From Tubulanus polymorphus (taxonomy: Eukaryota > Nemertea > Palaeonemertea > Tubulaniformes > Tubulanidae), in the NCBI RefSeq assembly GCF_964204645.1, contig NC_134025.1, positions 3,229,001 to 3,293,000 on the forward strand: a DNA stretch of 64,000 nucleotides, written 5' to 3'. The position numbers and the translations under genes were made by a program. Shown here piece by piece: positions 1-11,253 of the stretch (positions are counted from its first letter, which is position 1; each line of letters starts with the position of its first letter). The notes beneath the pieces were generated by a model. It was not told the origin of the DNA. It was given only the letters and a program-made list of their open reading frames with translations, and searched no databases.

Positions 1-180
1 GATTGCAGGTTGCAACGCTTACCACATGGGATGGCCTTCTTTCGATCCGGGGCATTGGGAGGATGTCTGAATAATGGCCCATCTTACTGGTTAACCTTGG
101 GATTAATGGTTTTAGATGCTAGGACTTCAGGTCTTCATGTCTATTGCACCGATATTCACAAATTATTTCTTTCATTTCAG

Positions 181-3100
181 AAATGGCAGATAGTAAGTAT
201 ACAAAATCCGGTAATCAGAAATCCTCGGTACTCATAGATGTAAATATTGTGGTACAAATCATGGTACCTAAGTCGATATAATTATTTTCAGGTGATCATG
301 TACATTTCAAAATCCTTATTCCAAGTATTGCTGCCGGAGCCATTATTGGCAAGGGAGGTGAAACTATTGCGCATAAACAAAAGGATACAGGGGCCCGGAT
401 AAAGATGTCGAAAGCAAATGATTTTTATCCCGGTATGTTGAGAAATTATATACACAATAGATAATGTCTCTTCAAGTAATGCCTTAGCTCAGTTTGTACT
501 GTATCAAAGGATTGCCAACATACATGGAAATATATATGTTTAATCTTCAGAAAATGAATTACTTTTCTCTTCATTCAACTTGAGTAAAAGGCTTTTTGGC
601 AATCCTTCAATACTGTGTAATATGGATTAAATGCCAATTTTTTAGTTGAGCTACCCATCTATGCTGATCATTTCAAGACTTATCAAAAATGCATTACCAA
701 AACTTATTTGAGCTAGGGCGCCTGATGTCCGTTCAAGCAAGTCGAAAGACACCCTTTACCTCAGTAGCAATGCCTGTTCTAAATGTATATTTGCGTCAAT
801 GCAGGAACGTCGGAACGTATTTGCCTCATCACTGGAACTGTTGAAGCCATCACAGTCATGCACAATTTCATCACTGAGAAGATATTAGAAAAACCGGATC
901 CTAATCCAAAACCAGCTGAAGGAGAGGTCAAGGTAAACTTGGAAAGACACAAACAGGTGAATATCGACGAGATTGGCATGCATTGTTTCAACTTCTAGAA
1001 TTCACTCTCAAACAATCATCGTTCCTTTAATTCACCAATGAAAACTGCATCCCATCAGAAATTTATGTGTTTGTGTCATTTGCAAGTGGTCAGAGAAATG
1101 TTAATACAATCGTGTTCGGGTTTTAATGAATTATCTTAAATGTTTCGATGGTATTAATGTGAAAGAGTTAAGAATAAATATATGGTATATGGTATGAATG
1201 AATGCATAAAAATTCTACACTCACGAAGAAAATAAGAGTCTGAAAATGTTTTCATTATTAACTAAAGGAAACCTTTTTGGACGTTTTCTTTAAGAGTGTG
1301 GGATTTCATTACAACATGGACAGAGTGTTTCGTCGATGGTTATGATTGATCTCATTTCATTTGTTTTTGGTTTCCACATCATTTAGAGAATGAATGTGTC
1401 TCATGTGTTTGATGGTGGTTATGTGTGTCTTGTATGTGTGATACATTACACCATTTCATCTTCCTGATGCCGTCCTCTATCCAACATTTGATTGGAGATA
1501 AACTAAGCAGGAAGGTTGTTTTAATGTTGACAGGTGTTTGAATATCATAGTGACTAATTCCCTGGTACTGGTATATAAATACAGCTAGTAACTGTGTTAA
1601 TTTAACGGTTACATTTGAATTTTAAGTTAATGGAGTCGAATACTTGAAAATGAATTTTTAAATTATAAACAGTGATTCCGATGGATTCAAGATACAGGAT
1701 TTCATGTAAAACATTTTGGAAAATGTAGATCTTTGTCCTGGTTATCATTAAACCTCATCGATAAGTTTTAAGTATGGATAATAGCAAAAATAGGGCCTAT
1801 TAGAGGAGTTCACTTTTATGTGGAGAGTCAATCATTTAGAATATTGAAATTTTGAGACTGGGCAAATGGCATTCATTAAGGGGTAGTATTCACTGTTATA
1901 GAAGTTTTACAATATATTGCCATTGAATGCGTATTATAGTTTTTGTTTCCTGTTTACGTATATTTCGTAGGTGAAAATTCTAGTTCCAAACAGTACTGCT
2001 GGAATGATAATCGGTAAAGGAGGGAATTACATCAATCAGATTAAAGAAGAAAGTGGGGCTTATGTGCAAATATCGCAGAAATCAAAGGATGTCAATCTGC
2101 CGGAGAGATGTGTTACTGTTTCAGGTAAATATTCATGATAGCTAAGATTCAATCTTATCCCCAAACATTACGTACTTATATCACATCATCCATTTCATTC
2201 TCTACCGACGAATACTAAGTGCCATGTAGCATACCTAAAGCCGACTGGACCAACATCAGGAGTACAGCTTTGTTGTATTCCAGATAACCATATCTTTGTA
2301 GGTGATATGGAAAGCAACAGAAAAGCTGTAGCACTTATTCTTCAGAAGATTGCTGAGGACCCGCAGAGCGCTAGCTGTCCAAATATTAGCTATGCCGATG
2401 TTACTGGTCCTGTAGCTAGTGCCAACCCGACCGGATCCCCTTTCGCCCAAACTCAGCCCGCTAGTCGCGCTGACGCGCCACCTAATGTCGTAGCGTGTGG
2501 AAATAACCTTAGTAATACAATTGGCGCGGGAATCAACAATCTGAACTTGAATACGTCGATGGCTGGTGCTGCTGGAATGTTCGGAGCCGGAGCTATGAAC
2601 GTGAATAATTTTAGTTTGGAGCAGCTTAAAGCAACACTCCGAGGTAGTGGTTATTCCGAACAGGCTGCTGACGAAATCAGTGCCGCCATGTGCACTCTTG
2701 CCAGTTACGGCCTGATGGGAATGGGAATGAGTGTTGGCCAACAGGGCAGTTTTAGTTTAAACCTTGGGGGTGGAACGGGTTTAGGTGGATTGAATCTTGG
2801 AAGTGGTCCCGGATCTTTTGGTAACGCGAATAATTTAGGAAATCCGTCTTCTGCTGGTATGGATACCGGGTCGGGGATGTTTGGGCCAGTGGGTAGTGGT
2901 TCATCCGCGATGGGGGGTCAAACTGCTGCTGCTAGTGCTAGTCTTTTCAGTAATGCCGCGAATAACCCAGAAGCTAATAGCGCTTCGATGTTCACCGAAT
3001 ATAATACGGGGCCTTACAGTCAAGGATTTGCGGGAACGGGTGACAGTCTTAATCAAAATTCTTTCGGGTTAGGTCCGTGTACGTCTTTCCAAGGTCCGGG

Positions 3101-3371
3101 CGGCGATGACAAGTCGAATAAACGGGAAATTGAAGTAGCTGATAACTTGGTCGGTGTGATATTAGGACCAGGTGGTAAGGGTATCGTCGAATTACAACAC
3201 TTCACCGGGGCTAACATTCAAATCTCCAAGAAGGGCGTATACGCCCCCGGTACGCGTAATCGCATCGTGACTATCACCGGTAACCCCGAAAATGTCAGCC
3301 GCGCCCATTTCCTTATTCAACAAAAGCTACAACAGGAGGAGGCCCGTCGCAGGCAAAATCCCGTGCACTGA
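181..3371 (+). CDS. NOVA: NOVA-family KH-domain RNA-binding protein (5' partial)
   Basis: Neuronal-type splicing regulator that binds YCAY RNA through three KH domains in the nucleus. Exons: 181-192, 292-432, 805-956, 1971-2124, 2302-3371, joining in frame to TGA at 3369-3371. Counted from the ATG at 183, the protein has 508 residues: KH1 about 5-75 ([14 protein letters not shown] loop), KH2 about 102-175 ([18 protein letters not shown]), a Gly/Ala/Asn/Ser-rich linker, and KH3 about 427-500. Text such as [12 protein letters not shown] and TGSPFA after KH2 is diagnostic of NOVA. In KH3 the binding loop reads GPGG (441-444) where vertebrate NOVA has GKGG. The first visible exon is only 12 nt and opens in phase, so the true N-terminus may lie left of the window; ATG 183 would serve a short isoform. 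The family call is very secure; the 5' end is not. Confidence 0.95.
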
Positions 3372-4700
3372 ACTGTCGCCCATCATTCAATCATTTATTC
3401 ATCGGATAGTCATCAACCAATCATCAAACTGCTAGTGAATTATCATCATCTGTGACTTTGTTTTAGCTGAACACTCATATTCATTATTGTTTTCCACGAA
3501 CTTTCAGTCATCCATATATAGATATAGAATATATATATATATATACATATACATATGTGTGTGTATATATATATGTATAATAGTGTATATATATATATAC
3601 ACGCGCATTCATACGCCGATCGTGACCGTTATTTAGGAAGACTAAAACAGATATTTTATCGATGTTAACGTCTTTGTGTAATTACAGTTTAAGCACCGAC
3701 GTGTGCCGCGATCAAAGTGATCATCATTTCTTCATTTATCATTATTATGTATTGAATCCCGTCGGGATTTTATCGTTGAATTGTTATTTTGTAAAAGTCT
3801 GTTGTGTACAGTGCTTATCACATAAAAGTTGTTGGCTCTATATATACTTAAATATCGGCTGTTGAGTTATATTGCCGTGGTGGTGTCTTTGATTCTCCTA
3901 TCTATTTTCACAGACCCCAGCGGCCCTGCATGATCTGTTTGTGTAGTGGGAGTGCTGGCCTGTGATATCTGTATAGAAATTGTTACAGTATTATAATCAT
4001 TAACAGCGTTGAATATTTGGAATTTTGTGGTTCATTTCATTTTGTTTTATTTTGATTTTTTTTTGTTTTTTGGTTGAAACGAATTGCTATGAAATTCGTA
4101 AAGATGTCTTTCAGCGACTGAAATTAATTATTCGGGATTAACAGTTTGTCATTACTCTCTGCTTCATTCTGAAATTCAAAGAAATGTTTTACCAATCAAT
4201 TTTCATGAAAGTTTCTTATTTTTCGATATCGTATATCTTCTGTGTGAGTGTGTGATTGCATCAGAGTGTACATCCGACCACTTGCCCCATCAGTATTTCA
4301 AAGTACTCCGCTTAAAAGCAAAAATGCTCATTGAGATTTTCACTAAAAGTAGCGAGATTAGAAATTATTGGAGTCCTATTTTTTCATTCAACGTCAATGA
4401 TGCATTTTTGTGAAGCGAAAGTATTGTTTTCATTTTCATCGAAGGAAAGTCTGACGGAATAATCTGGAATCTCCCAAAGTTTCCAGTGTTTTAGACAAGG
4501 ATTCGACATCATTCAACACATGTCTGCTTTTCCTTTTCATTACAGCAACCTTATAATAGTCAATTCAAGGATGTTTCAATATTCATTTGATTGTTACGAT
4601 GTATTTTGAAGTGTTCTTGCATTGTCATATCAACACAAATCATTTTGGATTAATTATACTGCGTGACTATGAAATAAAATGTATTGTATTGATGTTTGAT
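3372..4700 (+). other. Probable NOVA 3' UTR with YCAY cluster and AT-rich microsatellite
   Basis: Non-coding stretch after the NOVA stop. Positions 3380-3515 hold 13 YCAY tetramers, the RNA motif bound by NOVA proteins. Positions 3515-3600 are a TA/TG microsatellite. A canonical AATAAA lies at 4673-4678 and is followed by GT-rich sequence, which gives a likely 3' UTR of about 1.3 kb. The UTR call rests on position and signals, not on transcript evidence. Confidence 0.6.
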
Positions 4701-7393
4701 TGAAGAACATGCACTGTAAAATTGATCTGAAATGTTTTGTATCATACCCATTTCACCAAGACTGGTGTAACTGGTCGATGTTCCTGGGCACTTATACTGA
4801 AAGTGTCACCTGAAGATACCATCTTTCAGGTATAGTATTTCATGAGGACTTCATCAGAAAATCACCGAGCTATACTGTACAACGATTTCATACCTTTCAA
4901 GCTTAGAAAAAACACGTTTTTCGTGAAATGATACTGAATAAGATGGTGATTTTTTGGCGAAGCCCTTCACTGTTATCCTGTTTCTCAAGCAATACATGTG
5001 CATATCACCAGTACATGTAGCTACCCCTCAGATTTCACTGCCATATTCATTAGTTCATTTCAGTAAGATACATTGTGATTACCATTACATGTACATACTT
5101 GGGATGATTTAAATATAGATGAATTCTACTAATTGCAATTTCAGTCAAAATTAGTTTTAGATTTTAACAATTTGTTCCTAAAAGATGATCAGAATTAATT
5201 CTAATTTGACGATGATTAATGTTGTTATAACTGTAACTCTCATGCAGTAAGTATTGATCTAATTTAGAATTGCCGTGTAATATTTCTACCTCGATCAACA
5301 GCTGTCCAAAAACAATCATACATCTTATATTTATATATACATATTTCAACCCAAAAATAGCAGGGGTTCCCTGGAGGTTTTAATGGGTAATTATTGAAAT
5401 CATCTCAACAGCTGTTAATAGTTAAAGGTAGCTCATTTGTGACCGTTGTCATATTGACTACTAATAATATAAACAATGGCGTTTCAATTGCATTGATCTT
5501 GGATATTGGGGAATTAGGTAAGTCTTAATAATTAAAAGATGACGGGAAGAATTTGTTGCGTGAATGGTTTGCTCTCATCTCACTTGCTTGTTTTCATGCA
5601 TGTTTCATCATTTTCATAAGTGGTGAAATCTCTTCATTGAAGCATCAATCATTCGTGAGCTTGGATCCTGCTCTGATTTTGCGATATTTGTCTTAATAAT
5701 CCGTTCAATTTCGAATGTATTTGTTTATCATTCCGTCACGAGCAGAGTCCAAATCTATAAAGCATAATGATCATTTCTGAATTCATTGCCATACCTAGAA
5801 TTGCTGGTCATTTCAGAATTGCAAGGTCTTGTCAATCTCAATTGTGCATGGATATTTGCCTGAGCAGTTTCAAATTATTCCCATGATAGCAAATGAAGAC
5901 TAATGCAAACCTGAATGAATGTTTTTTGTATGGGAGTATGGTCTGGCGTCAATTAATAAGTCATTTGTACTCAAAACAGAGATGTTCAATTTGATTTTAT
6001 ATTTCAAAAAAATGAAATATTTATCTCGTTATGAGTGCAATTTTCATTCATATTCACCGAATTGTGTGACGAATGTGTGAAATTTTCCTGATCATGCACT
6101 TAATAAAACATTCTGATTTTTGGTCTTCCAGAACATCATTGTAACTGTACCGAGTTACAACATGCACATATACAACGACTCAAGGTCCTTCAAACTTTCG
6201 TTTCGAGTCAAATATTTTATCGCTCATAAAATGCATTATCCATTAACCCCTGATTTCAACTAGTTTTAATGATCTAAAAAAGATGGTTCCTTTTGTTCCA
6301 CTAGTAAAATGTCTGGTGCATTCTGTAGCTCATGAAATGGTCTCTTTTTCAGCATTAGTAACGATATGTCAATCAATATAATATATATTATTTGTTCTGC
6401 TTCGTCAGTCTTAGAACCATTCAGTATTTGGCTATTGTTTGTTTCTTTAGGTGGATGAAATCACCAGTGTAAGGAACCGTCTGAAAACGAATCTGCTGCC
6501 TATCAGTATGATGGTACTGTAATAATGTTACCATTCGGAATACAAGGTACTTCTAATTACCTTATATACAATAGACTCTATTTACCCTGGAGTCGATTGC
6601 CTCGGATAATCGCGTGCCCCAGACAATACATAACAAATTTGCCAACTCCCAATTTGTCGTGATTAAGACCTATCCTGTCTCCCAACTGCCTAAGAGGATA
6701 TATCAGTCCTACAAGATCCAAGGAAAGCAGAGTCTACTGTAATATCTGTGCGATAATTATTCCGTTTTCAATCGGTGAACATTGATTACGGTAAATCAGT
6801 TTCTTTTTCAGGAATGGTGAATGTATCAGTCCATCCAATGAGAAAAAAAATACATTGTAGTGGAATACTCAAAAGTTGTTGTTCAACTTCATAACAAGTG
6901 AAGAAATAAACATCAGTAGAACATTCATATAACAGACTCAATAGTTTCTTACGTTTCTTTCGAGGAATCTGGACATTTCGCAAGTTGATTGCCTGATCAT
7001 CGCAGCTAGCGATATAAATCTTCAGCATCAGAGAAAAATAAACACTTGAATTTAGATAAATATCTTTTAATTCGTATGATTAAATAGATTTTCTAGATAC
7101 CGTCATGTAACAATAATACTGGAATATAACGAGATGCATCAAAAACTGATGGCATCTTTATACTTGATATGCACTAATAACTATTTACTACTAATAAATA
7201 TATTTCGATGCAGCAGAAAAAAAACGAGGAATAGTTTTGATATTGAAACGTAAATACAGTAAACCATGCATTAGTGACAGCTTAAGTGAAAAATACCATC
7301 TTAAGCCGTAATTTCATTCAATCGCGTGAAAACAACTTTCCCAAAGTCTGAGAAAGGATGGTCGATGTATTGTATTTGAAAGACTGCCGAGAT
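4701..7393. other. Intergenic region, no supported gene
   Basis: AT-rich DNA between the NOVA poly(A) signal and the convergent GCHFR stop. Short open frames on both strands lack codon bias, splice context or family similarity. The part nearest 7393 is probably GCHFR 3' UTR. One copy of a dispersed repeat lies at about 6588-6665. Confidence 0.6.
6588..6665 (+). repeat. Dispersed repeat copy A (partner at 22150-22220)
   Basis: Contains GTCGATTGCCTCGGATAATC. The reverse complement of 22190-22220 carries the same block with one difference. A weaker match (ACTCC..AATT..TCG) follows at similar spacing in both copies. Non-coding; probably an old small interspersed element. Borders are approximate. 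Confidence 0.6.
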
Positions 7394-8209
7394 TTATGAT
7401 TTATAGCAGGTCCATACACAGGTCTGGCCGATACCAGTCATTGCAATAACCTTGTAGTCTAACTTTTCTAGTTTATTCAGAATAATTCTTGGTGGTTCTT
7501 CAGATTGATATTCCTTGCTGAAATTTAGAAATGACCTTATAATCTTACTCAATAGGGTCTACGTAATACCAGAGATTGTTGGAATTTTCATGACTCAAAT
7601 AACTTACAAATTGTTTCCTACTTGTTGGATTAATGAAGCCCCAAGAGAAGCCATTAATTCAGGATCACTTGACTCATCACCGCAAATAGTCGGACCATTC
7701 TCCTGAAAACAATGAAATGATGAAAATTGCATTTATTTGACTGAACATTAGCATGTAGTATTTACTAGTCAAAATAGAACAGTAGGAAAGCGTTACTTAA
7801 TCCGTATTAGTACATGAAATATAATACGTGAAATGATTAATTAGCCTCTGGAAGGAACACCTACTGAGTGCTTGCGTTGTGGGAGCAATGAAATGACGTA
7901 AGTTGTGACCTTTAAATTTAACAAAATATCTATTGCTAACTGAATATTGATTGTCAAATCGGCTTACGTACAGACGGATGTGTATACAAATCGGCCCGCA
8001 CCTAACCCAATATAAATCGTAGTAGCCAGTAGGTTTTATTCGATAAATAGCATTACCAGTTTGACAAGTGAGATGTGTGGTGGGACGGTCTTCACCAGTT
8101 CAAGGGTTAAATATTAGTGACTTCACGATTATCAATCTGAATTGATAAGTTAGTAACCTGGAACATTACTTACCAGTCTTATCTGCGTACTTATCAGTAA
8201 ATAAGGCAT
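7394..8209 (-). CDS. GCHFR: GTP cyclohydrolase I feedback regulatory protein (GFRP)
   Basis: Small regulator that forms pentamers, docks on GTP cyclohydrolase I and mediates inhibition by tetrahydrobiopterin and activation by phenylalanine, so it sets BH4 and monoamine synthesis. Three exons on the - strand: 8209-8174 (MPYLLISTQIRL), 7702-7608 (ENGPTICGDESSDPELM...), 7517-7394 (FKEYQSEEPPRIILNKLEKL..., ending TCVWTCYKS). All borders are GT-AG and phases agree (0, 2). The product is 84 aa, the same as human GCHFR, with the diagnostic blocks LISTQIR, GPT.xGDE.SDPELM, GNNF, PPRI.LdKLE and mTGiGQT.VW conserved. It lies head-to-head with RMDN, 357 bp between the two start codons. The exons are too short to stand out as open frames. 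The 3' UTR end was not located. Confidence 0.95.
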
Positions 8210-8566
8210 TTCCGATTACTTCAAATGGACTCGGTTGTGACGTTTTATTTACTTCCGGACTTCGTGGGAATTCCCGGAATAGGTCCGCACGGATCACACT
8301 TCAAAAGTCCAAAAACGAGGAGAATAACGATTTGGTATCGAACTGAATCTTCCTAATAATTTTTAAGGATATTGATTTTTAATTTCATACTAATCTAGTA
8401 AACGATAAGGTCAAACTTTGATTTTATATCGTTGTTGACAATTCACTGCCGCTGGGAAAGGAATTTACTTCCGGGTTTTCCGAGAATTGTGATGCTTGTT
8501 ACGGTTCGCCGGTGGCACAGTTTTTTAGTGTGCAGAAATCCAATTTATTTTCGACAACCTGGAAAA
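8210..8566. promoter_or_regulatory. Divergent promoter region of GCHFR and RMDN
   Basis: A 357-bp interval lies between the start codons of GCHFR (- strand) and RMDN (+ strand). No other gene fits between them, so it should hold both transcription starts. An in-frame ATG at 8432 lies upstream of the chosen RMDN start without an intervening stop. No TATA box is obvious. Confidence 0.6.
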
Positions 8567-10492
8567 ATGGCAAGTTTTCTTCGCGAACATAGTTCTTGGG
8601 TAGCAGCCCTGAGTACTGGTATATTGATCGGGGCCAGTAGTACTGTTTTATATTACAAAAAGTTCGGCAAAGATTTGTTAAAATTGTCCCGTAGTGTCGA
8701 CGAACTGCGAAGGGAAGTGAATGAGCTTCGAGATTCCTTGGCTAAAAAGAAACGTTCAGGCTTCTATTCGGTACATCCCAGTAGTGGTGATGAAGATGAT
8801 GATGTTTATGAAGAGGCCTTTGATGGAAGGTAAGGATTCCTGTGATTTATACAAAAACGAGTCCCACCATATTGCCTGTTTTATTTGTTATGTTAGTTCT
8901 AAGGCAGGTTTGGTTTGAATGTGTTCCGATTTATGAATAGCGTTTATGGATTACAAACTCTTACATCCATAAGATTTAGGTAGAGCGTATTCTGGTCGAA
9001 ACAAATGCACCAGAAAAGAATTGACTAATTGAAACCAGCCTAATAGCCGCCTTTTCCTCCAATATTTAGCCGCAGGTGACACAAATAATGTACTTTTTCA
9101 GAGATGACTTGCCGAGAGTTGCCAGTTTGCAAAGTACATCGAGTAGTTCAGTTTATTATTCTGATGTGTCGCATGAAAATTTGGAAGAATTAAAAACAGA
9201 TCTATTCACACAAATTGATCAGTTACTTGAAGGTGGTGACAGGGATAAAGAGAGAGCTTATAAACTTCTCCGAAACAGAAAGTCATTAGTGAGTTTCAAC
9301 TCGTTTATGAGGAGCATTCGATCTTCAAGATGCATGATACATCTGTTCTTGTCTCTTCTAATCTATTCTTTTTTCAGCTATCCTCTGACACAGATTTTCT
9401 TTGGCGTTATGCAAAAGCTACATTTATGATGTCGACGATTGAAGGAGATGGAGGCGATGAAGAGAAGAAGAAAGAATTAGTGTTTGAATCTAAAGACCTC
9501 GCTTATACTGCGCTATCTATCAACGAAAATGATTCCAACATCCAAAAATGGTAAGTTTCATTGATTCATATTTTAGAGTTCATCATTTTTGAAAGATTTC
9601 CGATAAACTCATTCATCATTTTATTAGGTGTGCCATAACTCTGGGAAGTGCTAATGATTACCTTTCGACTCAAGAAAAAATAGCCAATGGATTTAAATTC
9701 AAGGTATGACATGTATTTTCTTTTGAATTAAACAGTTTGAGGTCATAATTCTGATATCAAATTGTGTTTTCAGCAACATATAGAAAAAGCAATCAGTATA
9801 AATTCAAAAGACCCGTCATCACATTATCTTCTAGGAAGATGGTGTTATGGTGTAAGTATATTTTATCATTTCGTACATCAACATTTACTTAAAGGCATTT
9901 TGCATTAAGAATTGGCATTATTATCTGTGTCATTAAGGTTTACATGTTGTCCTGGTTGGAGAGAAAGGTTGCGTCTACATTATTTGCCAATCCTCCTACG
10001 TCTACAGTTGAAGAGGCATTAGAGCATTTCTTAGAAGTACGTGTTGAGTCTTGTGCAGAACTTTTATTCCTTCTCCTTCTTAAAAGGAAACTTGAATTAT
10101 TGATATTTTGTTGCAGGCTGATAAGCTGAACCCAGGAAAATGGAAAGAAAATTTACTGTATGTAGCTAAGGTAAATTATTTTTCGCTTGTTTCATTAAAG
10201 ATTTTAGTTTGAAAAATATCGGTGATCTCGACCAAGCTAAATGATTGTTTGTATCAATGAATTTTCAGTGTTATATAGAAAAACGTGATTATGCCTCGGC
10301 AGCAAAGTATCTTCAAAAGGCCAGTAACCTACCAGCACTGACTGCAGATGTAAGTAGTGACTACATTCCTTTTGTATTTCCAGTTTTGAGTCCGTGAAAG
10401 GTTAATTTTCATGCGATTTTAATTTTCAGGACAAAAATGCTGAAGTTGAAATAAGCAGTTTATTACTGAAGTATGGAAGTTATGGGAGCTGA
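8567..10492 (+). CDS. RMDN3: Regulator of microtubule dynamics, RMDN3/PTPIP51-like
   Basis: Membrane-anchored TPR protein. The vertebrate relative sits on the outer mitochondrial membrane and tethers it to the ER by binding VAP proteins, moving lipid and calcium. Nine exons: 8567-8829, 9102-9288, 9378-9550, 9628-9703, 9774-9851, 9938-10036, 10117-10170, 10269-10349, 10430-10492; 357 aa. N-terminal transmembrane helix about 10-30, coiled coil about 36-62, acidic tract 74-79, then a TPR-like helical domain with family blocks [31 protein letters not shown] and [15 protein letters not shown]-like motifs are visible at 80-86 (VYEEAFD) and 105-111 (VYYSDVS). ATG 8567 was chosen for its good context (AAAATGG) and because it leaves the membrane anchor at the very N-terminus. 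RMDN2 is the alternative paralogue. Confidence 0.93.
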
Positions 10493-11253
10493 TGGTACAC
10501 CACAGAAGTGTAAAGTGACATTCCATGATTTGAATCCATAGATATCTGATTGTGACATAATATTCAGCATATTACCGGGATTTATGGCTAAATCCAATGC
10601 AGCATTAGCAATACTGGCAATATTCTTTGCAGTCAACTATCATTTTGCATGACACACTTTCTGTCTACAAATTATTTGCATTATATTCATATAGCATCAT
10701 AATTGATAAATTTTTTGATGTTTTCTTGCTTATCCTGGCTAGAAACAAATCATTTGTCTGACAGACAATCTAATGATAATATATTAAATATTGACTTTAT
10801 CTTACGTAACATTATTCTCTACTTGTATTGAATATACACAAATAAATCGTTTATTTGGTAGTTATAAATATTTGATGTTTTCTTTTATGTTTTTGGACTT
10901 CAATCATAATAGTATATTTGACACTTTGTTTGTTCGTCTTTTATCCATCGATGGCTGCAGGATTAAAGAAAAACACCCCATGGAAAAGCAGTTTAATTAA
11001 TAGAACGATCGTTAAAGCCAGTTAAGCGCCAGTTTAGTAAGTCCAGTTATGTCCCAAACGGTTCTATCTCTAGCCCCGCCACCGTGGTATGAGCTCTAGA
11101 CCGTTAAGTGCTGCCCCTATACATCTCATTAGCGGCAAACTTGAGAACTAACTTCACTGCACGATATTCTTACCCTGGCATTCGAGTAAGTTAGTTCATA
11201 TTTCCCCCACACAATTCAGTGAGGCGCCACTGTACGGTCAATTTTCCGCATCA
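10493..11253. other. RMDN 3' UTR and intergenic spacer
   Basis: No gene seen. AATAAA at 10841-10846 is a plausible RMDN poly(A) signal. The last 200 bp before 11254 should hold the promoter and 5' UTR of the next gene. Confidence 0.5.

Noticed and set aside
6786-7028. 80-codon open frame on the - strand downstream of GCHFR
   Set aside because: Lies after the GCHFR stop, with no splice partner or family match; probably UTR or spacer.
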